Source: Mycobacterium sp. ACS1612 (GTDB lineage: Bacteria; Actinomycetota; Actinomycetes; Mycobacteriales; Mycobacteriaceae). Taken from it: a DNA stretch of 64,000 bases. Under the pieces are notes generated by a model. The model worked only from the letters and a program-made list of their open reading frames with translations. It did not search any database and was not told the origin of the DNA. Position numbers and translations under genes: made by a program. Shown here in pieces: positions 18,683-27,287 of this stretch. How positions within the stretch are numbered: the stretch's first letter is position 1; the number at the start of each line of letters is the position of its first letter. The stretch spans positions 1 through 64,000 of the forward strand of contig NZ_LZHZ01000022.1 in NCBI RefSeq assembly GCF_001667505.1. The letters run 5' to 3'.

Positions 18683-19629
18683 GGCTGCCGCGTCCTGATG
18701 CGCTCCTGCACCTTCTCGGCGTGCTCGCGCATCTCCTGGGTGATGTGGAAGTGGCCGCCGAACTCGTTGAGGTACCCGGGCGCGTATTGCGGGTCCGGCA
18801 GGATCTGCCGAAGCCATCGATATGGCTTGCGCCGCCGCCATTCTCGCGGATAGCCCACCGACACCTCCTCGTGCCGCACGCCGTCATACCAGGTGGTGCG
18901 CGGGATGTGCAGATGGCCGTACACGGAGCAGACGGCGTTGTAGCGGGTGTGCCAGTCGGCGGTCGCGGTGGTGCCGCACCACATCGCGAACTCAGGGTAG
19001 AACATCGCATCGCAGGGTTCACGGACCAGCGGGAAATGGTTCACCAGCACTGTGGAATCCATCCAGTCCAGATCGTCGAGGCGCTTGCGGGTGTAGGCCA
19101 CCCGGTCGTGGCACCACGCGTCGCGGGTGGCGTAGGGCTCTGACGACAACAGGAACTCGTCGGTGCCGACGACGTTGCGCTCGCGGGCGATGGCCAACCC
19201 CTCGGCCTTCGTCGCCGCGCCCGGCGGCAGGAATGTGTAGTCGTAGAGCAGGAACATCGGCACGATGGTCGCCGGGCCACCCTCGTCGGTCCACACCGGA
19301 AACGGGTGCTCGGGCGTGATGATGCCCATCTCGTCGCACATGTTGACGAAGTAGTCGTAGCGCGCCTTGCCGAAGATCTGCATCGGGTCCCGGTTGGTGG
19401 TCCACAACTCGTGGTTGCCGGGCACCCAGATGACTTTGGCGAACCTCTTGCGCAACAGGTCGAGGCTCCAGTGCACCTCGTCGGTGCGTTCGGCGACGTC
19501 GCCCGCGACGATCAGCCAGTCGTCGGGCGACGAGGGATGCAAGGACTCCGTGACCGGCTTGTTGCCGGTGTGACCGGTGTGCAGGTCGCTGATCGCCCAG
19601 AGCGTGGGTCGGCGGCCGTCTCGTGTCAC
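18679..19629 (-). CDS. pptH: Metallophosphoesterase PptH-like (phosphopantetheinyl hydrolase)
   Basis: 316-residue calcineurin-type metallophosphoesterase. Metal-binding motifs in order are SDLHTGH, GDV (VAGDVAERTD), GNHE (VPGNHELWTT), VNHFP and GHLH (VYGHLHIPRT). The M. tuberculosis protein at this position, Rv2795c, removes phosphopantetheine from carrier proteins, opposing PptT; sequence and gene order support the same role here. I place the start at the GTG at 19629 because the family N-terminus begins just before RPTLWAISDLH; the frame stays open to 19674. Its stop overlaps pptT as ATGA. Confidence 0.9.
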   Translation of the reverse strand: MTRDGRRPTLWAISDLHTGHTGNKPVTESLHPSSPDDWLIVAGDVAERTDEVHWSLDLLRKRFAKVIWVPGNHELWTTNRDPMQIFGKARYDYFVNMCDEMGIITPEHPFPVWTDEGGPATIVPMFLLYDYTFLPPGAATKAEGLAIARERNVVGTDEFLLSSEPYATRDAWCHDRVAYTRKRLDDLDWMDSTVLVNHFPLVREPCDAMFYPEFAMWCGTTATADWHTRYNAVCSVYGHLHIPRTTWYDGVRHEEVSVGYPREWRRRKPYRWLRQILPDPQYAPGYLNEFGGHFHITQEMREHAEKVQERIRTRQP

Positions 19630-19758
19630 AACCGACCAGCGTACTTGCGATACGGTTAGCGCCCGGACCGGCAACTAGAACCTGTTCCTATTTTCTGTCC
19701 GGACGCCAGCGGCGGGCCGCTACACTCCCCCGCAGGGTCGGACAACGAAGGGGGTGTG

Positions 19759-20328
19759 ATGGCCGCCAGACTGCGCGTCCTGTTGGCACTGTGTGCGCTG
19801 GTCGCGGCGGTGATCGTGGTCTGGCAGCCGGATCCGGCCAGCCCCATGCGGGTCGACGCCACCGATATCCCGATGACCAATGTCGAGACGTCCATCAAGT
19901 GGCCCGTCGTCGACACCGTGAACCCGCGGCCGTTCGATCCCTGCGAGGACATCCCGCTCGACGTCGTCCAGCGGATCGGCCTGGCGTTCACCCCGCCCGC
20001 CCACGAGGACGGGTTGCGCTGCCATTACGACGCGGGCAACTACCAGATGACCGTCGAAGCGTTCGTCTGGCGCACCTACGAGGCGACGCTGCCGCCCGAC
20101 GCCCTCGAGTTGGACATCAATGGCCACCGGGCCGCGCAGTACTGGGTGATGAAGCCCACCGACTGGAACGACCGCTGGTGGATCACCTGTGGGATCGCCT
20201 ACAAAACCAGCTACGGCGTCATCCAGCAGACGCTGTTCTACTCGCCGAAGTACTCCGCCGACGACGTCGACTGCCTGCAGACCAACCTGCAGCGCGGCCG
20301 CGAGCTGAGCAATTTCTACAAGTACTAA
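19759..20328 (+). CDS. DUF3558 family exported protein
   Basis: 189-residue protein with an N-terminal hydrophobic signal or anchor (RVLLALCALVAAVIVVW) and no lipobox cysteine. The mature part contains RPFDPCEDIPLDVVQRIGLA, typical of the mycobacterial DUF3558 family, and a conserved pair of Cys later (GLRCHYDAGNYQ and WWITCGIAYK). Family members are envelope proteins or lipoproteins of unknown function; LppV lies at this place in M. tuberculosis. Start ATG 19759 has GAAGGGGG just upstream; an adjacent GTG at 19756 is also possible. It is divergent from pptH and probably co-transcribed with the hydrolase 10 bases downstream. Confidence 0.82.
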   Translation: MAARLRVLLALCALVAAVIVVWQPDPASPMRVDATDIPMTNVETSIKWPVVDTVNPRPFDPCEDIPLDVVQRIGLAFTPPAHEDGLRCHYDAGNYQMTVEAFVWRTYEATLPPDALELDINGHRAAQYWVMKPTDWNDRWWITCGIAYKTSYGVIQQTLFYSPKYSADDVDCLQTNLQRGRELSNFYKY

Positions 20329-20338
20329 CCTTTGTTAG

Positions 20339-22039
20339 GTGACCGCAGTAAGCACCGGCACCTCGTCTTTCCCCCTCGTCTCCCGGCTCCAGCGGCTCAC
20401 CGACCGCGCCATGAGCAGCCTGCTGGACCTGCCGCCGCGCACCACCGAGTACCGCGTCGAGGGCGGCCTGCGGGTGCCGATGCGCGACGGGGTCGAGTTG
20501 GTCGCCGACCATTACAGCCCCGCGGCGGCCCATCCGGCGGGCACGCTTCTGCTGCGCGGCCCGTACGGCCGTGGGTGGCCGTTCTCGGCGCTGTTCGCGC
20601 ACCTCTACGCGGCCCGCGGCTATCACGTGGTGTTCCAGAGCGTGCGGGGCACGTTCGGCTCGGGCGGCGAGTTCAGTCCGATGGTCAACGAGATCTCCGA
20701 CGGCGCCGACACCGCGGCGTGGCTGCGCGATCAGCCGTGGTTCACCGGTTCGTTCGCCACCATCGGGATGTCCTACCTGGGTTTCACTCAGTGGGCGCTG
20801 CTCACCGATCCGCCGCCGGAGATGAAGGCGGCGGTCATCGTCGCGGGCCCCCACGACCTCAGCGGACCACGTTGGGGCACCGGCTCATTCGGTCTCACCG
20901 ATTTACTCGGTTGGTCCGACATGGTGGCCCATCAAGAGGAGCCACGCAACATCGCCTCCCTCGTCCGGCAGATCAGGGCACGCCGCGCTGTCACCGAGGC
21001 CACCCGCGGGCTGCCCCTCGGCGAATCAGCCCGCCGACTGCTTGGCACGGGCGCCCCGTGGTTCGAGTCGTGGCTCGAACACCCGGAGTACGACGACCCG
21101 CACTGGGCGCCGCTGCAACTGCATCAGGCGCTGGATCGCACTGCGATCCCGGTGCTGCTGCTGAGCGGCTGGCAGGACGTGTTCCTCGAGCAGACGCTGA
21201 CGCAGTACCAACGCCTACGTGAGCGTGACGTCTCGGTCGCACTCACCGTCGGGCCGTGGAACCACAGCCAGATGATGACCAAGGGCGCCGCGACCGTCAT
21301 CCGAGAATCGCTGCGCTGGTTGGACGCTCACTCCCCCGCAAGCGGGAGGTACCCCCAGGCGGGCACCCGCACGGTGGCGCGCAAACCGGTGCGGTGTCAC
21401 CTCAACGGGTACGGCTGGCAGGACTTCGACGACTGGCCGCCCGAGATGCCCGAGCACGTGCTGTATCTGCGGCCAGCCGGCCACCTCGGCAGTGCCGCCC
21501 CCGACCAGAACACCCCGCCGAACCGTTTCACGTTCTATCCGGGCGACCCGACGCCAACCGTCGGCGGCCGGCTACTGGCCCCGGAAGGCGGCTACCGCAA
21601 CGACACCCGCCTCGCCGAACGCGCCGACGTGCTGACCTTCACCAGCGCACCGCTGCCCGCGGACCTCTACGTCGTCGGGAGCCCGCTGATGCAACTGTCG
21701 CACTCCTGCGACAACCGGTACAACGACCTGTTCGTCCGGCTCAGCCAGGTGGACGCGCGGGGCCGGTCCCGCAACGTCAGCGACGGATATCTCTGTAACA
21801 CACCGGATTCGCGCGACGTGCGGATCGAATTGAACGCGATCGCCCACCGCTTCCCCGCGGGGTCGCGGGTCCGGGTGATCATCGCGGGCGGATCGCATCC
21901 CCGGTTTGTCCGCAATCTCGGCACGGGCGAACCGCTGCTCAGCGGGCGGCGGTTGGCGGCGGCGACGCACACCGTGCACCTCGGCGACGGCGGCACGTCG
22001 CGGCTGGTGCTGCCGGCGGGACCGCATCCGCCGCGGTGA
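20339..22039 (+). CDS. CocE/NonD family serine hydrolase
   Basis: 566-residue alpha/beta hydrolase of the CocE/NonD (X-Pro dipeptidyl-peptidase-like, S15) family, resembling Rv2800. The nucleophile Ser is S145 in GMSYLG; the acid and base are probably in LLSGWQDVFLEQTL and VGPWNHSQ. The C-terminal jelly-roll domain begins around GYRNDTRLAERADVLTF. Conserved N-terminal features are VPMRDGVELVADHYSP and GPYGRGWPF. GTG start at 20339, 10 bases after the DUF3558 gene. Likely an esterase or amidase of unknown substrate; no signal peptide. It converges with an oxidoreductase whose stop is one base away. Confidence 0.92.
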   Translation: MTAVSTGTSSFPLVSRLQRLTDRAMSSLLDLPPRTTEYRVEGGLRVPMRDGVELVADHYSPAAAHPAGTLLLRGPYGRGWPFSALFAHLYAARGYHVVFQSVRGTFGSGGEFSPMVNEISDGADTAAWLRDQPWFTGSFATIGMSYLGFTQWALLTDPPPEMKAAVIVAGPHDLSGPRWGTGSFGLTDLLGWSDMVAHQEEPRNIASLVRQIRARRAVTEATRGLPLGESARRLLGTGAPWFESWLEHPEYDDPHWAPLQLHQALDRTAIPVLLLSGWQDVFLEQTLTQYQRLRERDVSVALTVGPWNHSQMMTKGAATVIRESLRWLDAHSPASGRYPQAGTRTVARKPVRCHLNGYGWQDFDDWPPEMPEHVLYLRPAGHLGSAAPDQNTPPNRFTFYPGDPTPTVGGRLLAPEGGYRNDTRLAERADVLTFTSAPLPADLYVVGSPLMQLSHSCDNRYNDLFVRLSQVDARGRSRNVSDGYLCNTPDSRDVRIELNAIAHRFPAGSRVRVIIAGGSHPRFVRNLGTGEPLLSGRRLAAATHTVHLGDGGTSRLVLPAGPHPPR

Positions 22040-22040
22040 G

Positions 22041-23024
22041 CTACCCGGCGGCTACCGCCATGAATGCTTCGAGTTCCCGTGCGATGTCGGGTCCCTCTGG
22101 TTGGTAGGCGATTTCGCTGAGGCCGCTGGCGGCGATCGCCTCGAGCTGGGCGCGTACATCATCAGCGCTGCCGGTCACCGTCATCTCCGGGATCACTTCA
22201 CGTGGCAGGGTGTCCCTGTCGATGTCGCTGAGCCGGATCAGGTGGCCGTCGTGCACCGCGAGGTGACGCTGCGACTCCGGGATCGTTGCAATCCGATCCA
22301 CCCAGGCGGCGCCGTTGGGTAACGCCTGCGAAACCGCGTCGGCCCCACCCAATTCGTAGAGGGCGTGATAGGTCACGGCCGCCGCGGGGCCCGCGGCTTC
22401 GAGCACACGATCCGACGCCGGCGCCTCGCCGTCATCCAGCACGGTGCCCCACAACAGCCGGATCGTCCAGTCGAAGTCGTCGGGAGGTTGTACGCCCATC
22501 CCGGTGACGAACAGGCCCTGTGCCAGTCGGCGCCCAACCGCGAGGCCTTTGGGTCCTTCCGCCGCGATCACGATCGGAATGTCGATCGGCCGGGTCGGCG
22601 CGAACCCCTGCGACTGCAGCATCCGGATGGCACCGCCTTCCCAATCGACGGTCTCTCCCCGCAGAAGTGCCTGCAGAGCCTCGACATACGTCGCGACGTC
22701 GGCCCACTTCATCGCTTTTTGGCCAAGCGCGCGGCTGCCGGTGAACCCGGTCCCGATGCCGAGCACAAGCCGCCCGGGAGCCAGCAACTCGATCTGCGCG
22801 GCCGCCGCCGCGGTGACAAGCACGTGGCGCAGACGCGGCACCAGTACGCCTGTGCCGAGTCCGATCGTGCTCGTGCGCTGTGCGGCGAGGGCAAGAGTGA
22901 TCCAGACGTCGCTACACAGGGCGGGCGTGTCATAGAACCAGGCTCTGCGGTAGCCCAACCGCTCGGCGATCTCGACGTGCTCTGGGGTGTCGGGTCCGGT
23001 GGCGAAGGCGCAGGAGATGTCCAC
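22041..23024 (-). CDS. LLM-class F420-dependent oxidoreductase
   Basis: 327-residue luciferase-like oxidoreductase. Family features are TSTIGLGTGVLVPRLRHVLV, LAPGRLVLGIGTGFTGSRALG and the C-terminal half GSADDVRAQLEAIAASGLSE. It probably uses F420, as most mycobacterial members do, but the cofactor is not readable from sequence alone. ATG at 23024. It stands alone on the minus strand between CocE (convergent) and the DUF1802 gene (29-base gap upstream), so it may belong to that operon. It differs from the oxidoreductase at 136-1152 in its active-site segments. Confidence 0.88.
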   Translation of the reverse strand: MDISCAFATGPDTPEHVEIAERLGYRRAWFYDTPALCSDVWITLALAAQRTSTIGLGTGVLVPRLRHVLVTAAAAAQIELLAPGRLVLGIGTGFTGSRALGQKAMKWADVATYVEALQALLRGETVDWEGGAIRMLQSQGFAPTRPIDIPIVIAAEGPKGLAVGRRLAQGLFVTGMGVQPPDDFDWTIRLLWGTVLDDGEAPASDRVLEAAGPAAAVTYHALYELGGADAVSQALPNGAAWVDRIATIPESQRHLAVHDGHLIRLSDIDRDTLPREVIPEMTVTGSADDVRAQLEAIAASGLSEIAYQPEGPDIARELEAFMAVAAG

Positions 23025-23053
23025 CGACCGACCATAAGTCGTCGGTCACGCGG

Positions 23054-23614
23054 TCACCCCACTGAATGGCGCACGCGCTGCGCGATCTCGGCCAGCACGG
23101 TGACGTCTTGCACCGGGTCGGCCCACGTCGGGTCGACCGGCAGCGGCACCCAGCTCTTGCAGCCCGCGTAATCGGGGCTGCGGGCCAATCGGATGGGCGC
23201 GACGAGCGGGCTGGCCTGCACCACCAGCACGGTGAGCCGGTGCTTGGGCCGAAAGTCGAGGCGGTCGGTTTTCACCGAGTCGGCGGTCCAGATGTGCAGC
23301 GGCGCGATCTCGTCGATCCCCTCGGGGCGGTTGACCTCAACGGCGGCAACGACTTTCGCGCCTGCCCGCAACGTCAACATGTCTTCGGTGCTGTCGGCCG
23401 CGGCGGCATCGAGCAGGTCACGATGTTCGGGCCGCACCCGTTCGGCGTGGCTGTGGGCGACGGTGGGAAACAGCAGGAAGCGCGAAGCCGTTACGTCGAA
23501 CCGCTTTTCGTGGATGCCGCCTTTGCGCAGCAGCACGGTCTGCCTGCCGTCCAGCAGCGCGTGCACCGCCGCGCCCCACTCCTTGAGCGCGGGCTGCGTC
23601 AGCGCGGTGGTCAT
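23054..23614 (-). CDS. DUF1802 family protein
   Basis: 186-residue DUF1802 protein: the N-terminus LKEWGAAVHALLDGRQTVLLRKGGIHEKRF and the segment RFLLFPTVAHSHAERV are the family signature. Its function is unknown. The ATG at 23614 overlaps the stop of the upstream DUF2277 gene as ATGA, so the two are translationally coupled. A longer open frame continues inside the DUF2277 gene but is a shadow. No signal peptide or membrane segment is present. Confidence 0.88.
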   Translation of the reverse strand: MTTALTQPALKEWGAAVHALLDGRQTVLLRKGGIHEKRFDVTASRFLLFPTVAHSHAERVRPEHRDLLDAAAADSTEDMLTLRAGAKVVAAVEVNRPEGIDEIAPLHIWTADSVKTDRLDFRPKHRLTVLVVQASPLVAPIRLARSPDYAGCKSWVPLPVDPTWADPVQDVTVLAEIAQRVRHSVG

Positions 23615-23877
23615 TTTGCCGCGAGCCGCGCCCGCACTTCGGGGCGCCGCAGCGGCGGCACGGTCTTGGGGGGTTGACGGCGCGGCGCCAGACCGGCCAG
23701 CAGCCGCGTGGTCACGTCGGTGACCTCGGCGACGGCGGCCTCGAACGGCTCGACGTTGGCGCCCGTCGGGCGGATCATGCCGCTGACCTTGCGGATGTAC
23801 TGGCGCGCGGCGGCCTCGATCTCCTCGGCGGTGGCCGCCGGTTCCAGGCCGCGTAGCTCGGTGATATTTCGGCACAT
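23611..23877 (-). CDS. DUF2277 family small protein
   Basis: 88-residue DUF2277 protein with the family's characteristic MCRNI start and a helical body including AARQYIRKVSGMIRPTGANV. The C-terminus is Arg/Pro-rich. Its function is unknown, though members are widespread small helical proteins. The start at ATG 23877 is fixed by the MCRNI signature. It is divergent from echA16 across only 22 bases and coupled to DUF1802 by a four-base overlap. Confidence 0.9.
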   Translation of the reverse strand: MCRNITELRGLEPAATAEEIEAAARQYIRKVSGMIRPTGANVEPFEAAVAEVTDVTTRLLAGLAPRRQPPKTVPPLRRPEVRARLAAK

Positions 23878-23899
23878 ACCGCCACGATAGGTTGCTTGC
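23878..23899. promoter_or_regulatory. Divergent leaderless promoters, DUF2277/echA16
   Basis: Only 22 bases separate the two ATGs. On the minus strand TATCGT stands six bases before the DUF2277 ATG; on the plus strand TAGGTT stands six bases before the echA16 ATG. Both fit TANNNT -10 elements for leaderless transcripts, and they overlap, so the two promoters probably exclude each other. Neither start has room for a leader with a ribosome binding site. Inference from spacing. Confidence 0.45.
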
Positions 23900-24655
23900 A
23901 TGGCTGACCAGATTCTGCTCATCGAGACCGAGGACCGCGTGCGGACCCTGACGCTGAACCGACCGCAGTCACGCAACGCGTTGTCGGCCCAACTCCGTAG
24001 GGAGTTCTTTCGTGCGCTGCGCGACGCGGAGGCCGATGCGGACGTCGACGTCGTGATCGTGACCGGCGCCGACCCGGTGTTCTGCGCGGGCCTGGACCTC
24101 AAGGAGCTCGGCGACACGTCGCAGCTGCCGGACATCTCGCCGCAGTGGCCGCCGATGAGCAAGCCGGTGATCGGCGCGGTCAACGGCGCCGCGGTAACCG
24201 GCGGCCTGGAGATCGCGCTGTATTGCGACATCCTGATCGCCTCCGAGCAGGCCCGGTTCGCCGACACGCACGCCCGCGTCGGGCTGCTGCCGACTTGGGG
24301 GCTTTCCGTGCGACTGCCGCAGAAGGTCGGCGTCGGGCTGGCCCGCCGGATGAGCCTGACCGGTGACTACCTGTCCGCGCACGACGCGCTGCGGGCCGGC
24401 CTGGTCACCGAGGTGGTGCCGCACGACCAGTTGCTGCCGACGGCGCGACAGGTCGCGGCGTCGATCGTGGGCAACAATCAGAAAGCCGTCCGCGCGCTGC
24501 TGGCGTCGTACCACCGCATCGACGCCGCGCAGACAGATGCGGGACTGTGGATCGAGGCGATGTCAGCCAAGCAGTGGATGAACTCGGCGACCGGTGACGA
24601 CATCGCCGCCAACCGCGAGGCCGTGCTGCAGCGGGGAAGGGCGCAGGTCCGATGA
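23900..24655 (+). CDS. echA16: Enoyl-CoA hydratase/isomerase family protein, EchA16-like
   Basis: 251-residue crotonase-fold protein. The first oxyanion-hole element is VFCAGLDLKELG and the second is GAVNGAAVTGGLEIALYCD; the following ADTHARVGLLPTWGLSVRLP segment carries the region of the catalytic residues. At the usual second-Glu position the sequence reads LLPTWG, so hydratase activity is not certain and another crotonase reaction is possible. The position between the CocE-type hydrolase and dinF matches echA16 (Rv2831) in M. tuberculosis. Its stop overlaps the next ATG (ATGA). Confidence 0.88.
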   Translation: MADQILLIETEDRVRTLTLNRPQSRNALSAQLRREFFRALRDAEADADVDVVIVTGADPVFCAGLDLKELGDTSQLPDISPQWPPMSKPVIGAVNGAAVTGGLEIALYCDILIASEQARFADTHARVGLLPTWGLSVRLPQKVGVGLARRMSLTGDYLSAHDALRAGLVTEVVPHDQLLPTARQVAASIVGNNQKAVRALLASYHRIDAAQTDAGLWIEAMSAKQWMNSATGDDIAANREAVLQRGRAQVR

Positions 24656-25215
24656 ACAAGGCACATGAGGCGTGCGGCAGCGACGAATGGCGCCAGACGA
24701 TTCGAGAGGTCATCCTGCCGTGGGCGTTGGGTGAGACGACGCTCGGCGACAACGTGCTCGAGGTCGGGCCCGGCTATGGCGCGACGACCGACGTGCTGAG
24801 CCAAACGGCGCCGCGACTCACAGCGGTCGAGATCGACGGCGACCTCGCGGCGATGCTGACCGAGCGGTTCGCCGACGTGCCGTCGGTGCAGATCGTGCAC
24901 GGCGACGCGACCTCGCTCGCCTACCCGGACGACACCTTCTCCGGCGCGGCGTGTTTCACGATGCTGCACCACGTCCCAACGGCCGAACTGCAGGACCGGC
25001 TGTTCGCCGAAGTGGCCAGGGTGCTGCGACCCGGATCGGCGCTGGTGGCCAGTGACAGCCTCGCCAGCGAGGAGTTGAGGGCCCACCACGAGGACGACAC
25101 GTATAACCCGGTCGATCCGGCGTCGCTGCCGGACCGGTTGGCGGGCGCGGGGTTCGGCGACGTCGCGGTGAGAACCAACGACTTCGGCTGGGCGGTAATC
25201 GCCAGGGTTGGTTAG
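24652..25215 (+). CDS. SAM-dependent methyltransferase
   Basis: 187-residue class I methyltransferase. Motif I is VLEVGPGYGATTDVL, strand 2 ends in TAVEIDGDLAAML, motif II is near IVHGDATSLAYPDDTFSGAA, and LRPGSALVASDSL follows. It is a compact methyltransferase11-type protein lacking an extra substrate domain, so the acceptor cannot be predicted. Translation is coupled to echA16 through ATGA at 24652-24655. It is the last gene before the accessory island; its end lies 32 bases before the first ECF-type promoter motif. Confidence 0.88.
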   Translation: MNKAHEACGSDEWRQTIREVILPWALGETTLGDNVLEVGPGYGATTDVLSQTAPRLTAVEIDGDLAAMLTERFADVPSVQIVHGDATSLAYPDDTFSGAACFTMLHHVPTAELQDRLFAEVARVLRPGSALVASDSLASEELRAHHEDDTYNPVDPASLPDRLAGAGFGDVAVRTNDFGWAVIARVG

Positions 25216-25246
25216 GAGCCCACCGCCCAAAATCCTTTTCGAGAAA

Positions 25247-25281
25247 TTGTCAGAGTGGCGCCCGCTCGGTGCTCCTACCTG
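25247..25281 (+). promoter_or_regulatory. ECF-type promoter motif, copy 1
   Basis: TTGTCAGAG (TGTC at 25248-25251) is followed after exactly 19 bases by GCTCCTACCTGT (GCTCC at 25271-25275). The same bipartite pattern with identical spacing precedes three other genes of this island. It lies 53 bases before the ATG of the proline-rich membrane protein and would drive that gene and the sigma gene behind it. The A-rich flank (GAGAAA) just upstream also recurs. Confidence 0.6.
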
Positions 25282-25328
25282 TAACCGCGGCCCAACCGGG
25301 GCAGCGCAAGCAGACCAAGGAACCGATC

Positions 25329-25946
25329 ATGACCGCCACCGATCCGAACACCGCGACCATCGCCGCCGCGTGGGCGTCCAGCGAACTCGGCCAGCCGGAA
25401 CGGGAAGTCCGCTACGGCTTCCCACCCGCCGATCCGCCCGTATTCGAGCAGCGCAGGCCGCAACCCAGGCGGGCCATCCTCGTCGCGGCGCTGGCCGCCG
25501 GCGTCATCGGCGGCGCCGTCCTTGGCGTCACGCTGTTCGACTTCGGCGCCTCCTCACAGCCCCCGGTCGTGACACCGGCGCCTGAGCGTGCGGTCGTGGT
25601 CGGGCCGAGCATTCCCGCGCCCGTACCGCAGCAGGCCCCGGTCGTCGCGCCCGCACCTACGCGCGCACCGGCCGCCGTCGGCACGCCATCTGCCCCGGCG
25701 CCGGACTATCCGCCGCTGCCGCCCAAACCGGACGACTCGACTCCCGAACAGGAGCACCCCCAGCCCGAACCGCCGGATCCGGTGCCGCCGGTGCCGGACG
25801 ATCTGGGCTTCAAGCTGCAGGATCCGCCGAAGCCGAAGCCGGATCTCACGCCAGACCTGCCGCTGACGCCCGCACCCAAGCCGGACCCGAAGCCGCAACC
25901 GCCGAGCCTTCCGGACTTCGGCTTGCAGGCCCCGGTCAAGCCCTAG
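25329..25946 (+). CDS. Single-pass membrane protein with proline-rich outer domain
   Basis: 205 residues: a cytoplasmic N-terminus of about 48 residues, one transmembrane helix (ILVAALAAGVIGGAVLGVTL, about 50-69), then about 135 residues dominated by Pro, with Lys/Asp-Pro repeats near the end (PKPKPDLTPDLPLTP). No known domain. ATG 25329 is preceded by AAGGAACC. It lies 26 bases before the first sigma/anti-sigma fusion and is almost certainly co-transcribed with it from the ECF-type promoter at 25247-25281. The outer domain resembles in composition the C-termini of both sigma fusions, suggesting they work in the same cell-envelope space. I do not recognise a function. Confidence 0.75.
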   Translation: MTATDPNTATIAAAWASSELGQPEREVRYGFPPADPPVFEQRRPQPRRAILVAALAAGVIGGAVLGVTLFDFGASSQPPVVTPAPERAVVVGPSIPAPVPQQAPVVAPAPTRAPAAVGTPSAPAPDYPPLPPKPDDSTPEQEHPQPEPPDPVPPVPDDLGFKLQDPPKPKPDLTPDLPLTPAPKPDPKPQPPSLPDFGLQAPVKP

Positions 25947-25972
25947 CGGCAACGGAGTTGGGGGTCGACGTG

Positions 25973-27280
25973 ATGACCGCTGTACCGCATTGGAACATCG
26001 TGGAGCCGTCCGGATCCGACGGGGATCTGGTCCGGGCATCCGCTGCGGGCGACCGGACGGCGTTCGCGCTGCTCTACGACCGTTACGCCGACCGGTTGCA
26101 CGATTTCTGCGCCGGCATGCTGGCCGACCGGGACGGCGCGGCGGACTGCGTGCAGGACACGTTCTGCATCGCCGCGACGCGGCTGCCGCAGCTGCGCGAC
26201 CCGGACAAGTTGCGCCCATGGCTGTATTCGATCGCCCGTAACGAGGCGCTGCGCCGCATCCGCGGGCGTCGGCGCGAAACACCGTCGGAAGAGCTGCCCG
26301 ATATGGCTTCAGATGAAGCGGGTCCAGACACCCTGGCCGCGCGAACCGAACTCGCCGATTTGATCGCCGCCGCCGCGGGCGGGCTGTCGGATCGCGACCG
26401 CTCCGTGTTGGAGCTGGCGTTCCGGCACGGTCTCAGCGGACCCGATCTGGCCCACGCCCTTGACGTCACGCCAGCGACCGCCAATACCATCGTCAAGCGG
26501 CTGCGCGACACCATCGAACGATCGCTCGGTGCGCTGCTGGTGTCGCGGCGAGTGCGCAGCAACGGCGGCTGCGGTGAGCTCGCCGCGATGCTCGACGGAT
26601 GGGATGGCCATTTCAATGTCCTGATGCGCAAACGCATTTCGCGTCACATCGAGTCGTGCGCATACTGCGACGAGGAGCGTCGACGACTGGTCACCCCGGC
26701 GGCGCTTCTGGGCGCGGCCCCGGCGTTCATCCCAGCGCCGCAGTGGCTGCGCGAGCGCACGCTCAGCGAGATCAAGCTGACGTCGGCGACGAAACCCATT
26801 GGCGGCGAACGGGCCAGGCGCGGTCCGCCGGCGCCGGTCGCGGCGTTCCTGGTCGCGCTGCTGGCCGCGCTGGGGTTGACCGTCGCCTGGGTGAACACAC
26901 AACCAGCGGCCACCGTCGCGCCACCGATCACCGTCAGCGAGGCGGCGCGGCCGCCTGCGGTGCCTGCGCCACCGGTGATCGGTGTGCAACCGTCCGTGCC
27001 CGTCGCACCACCACCGCCGCCGCAGTGGACGCCGCGCGTGACGTCACCGACGTCGGCGCCAATATCTGTTGTACTGCAGCCAGTTTCAGAGCCGACACCG
27101 CAGCCACAGTCGAGCCCGGAGCCGCCCCCACCGCCGCCACCGCCGCCGCCGGACTGGACGGACTGGTTGCCGCCCTTACCACCCTGGCCGCTGCTGCCTG
27201 CGCCACCACCTCCGGGTGGTGACGTCACAGGTCCGGGCGACCTCGTCGCCCCGTCACCCGGTGGGTCGGCGGTGCCCTAG
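25973..27280 (+). CDS. ECF sigma factor fused to zinc-finger, TM helix and Pro-rich outer domain (copy 1)
   Basis: 435 residues. Sigma region 2 spans about 25-95 (FALLYDRYADRLHDFC, DCVQDTFCIAATR, LRPWLYSIARNEALRR). Sigma region 4 spans about 136-185 (LSDRDRSVLELAFRHGLSG, VTPATANTIVKRLRD). A zinc-binding anti-sigma-like motif H225-x3-C229-x2-C232 (SRHIESCAYCDEE) follows, then one membrane helix (about 288-306) and some 125 outer residues rich in Pro, with a run of ten Pro. Sigma and anti-sigma modules normally lie in two proteins; here they are one. ATG 25973 matches the paralogue's start (MTAxPxWNxV). It converges with the paralogue, stops seven bases apart. The regulatory role is inferred. 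Confidence 0.88.
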   Translation: MTAVPHWNIVEPSGSDGDLVRASAAGDRTAFALLYDRYADRLHDFCAGMLADRDGAADCVQDTFCIAATRLPQLRDPDKLRPWLYSIARNEALRRIRGRRRETPSEELPDMASDEAGPDTLAARTELADLIAAAAGGLSDRDRSVLELAFRHGLSGPDLAHALDVTPATANTIVKRLRDTIERSLGALLVSRRVRSNGGCGELAAMLDGWDGHFNVLMRKRISRHIESCAYCDEERRRLVTPAALLGAAPAFIPAPQWLRERTLSEIKLTSATKPIGGERARRGPPAPVAAFLVALLAALGLTVAWVNTQPAATVAPPITVSEAARPPAVPAPPVIGVQPSVPVAPPPPPQWTPRVTSPTSAPISVVLQPVSEPTPQPQSSPEPPPPPPPPPPDWTDWLPPLPPWPLLPAPPPPGGDVTGPGDLVAPSPGGSAVP

Positions 27281-27287
27281 CCGAGGT

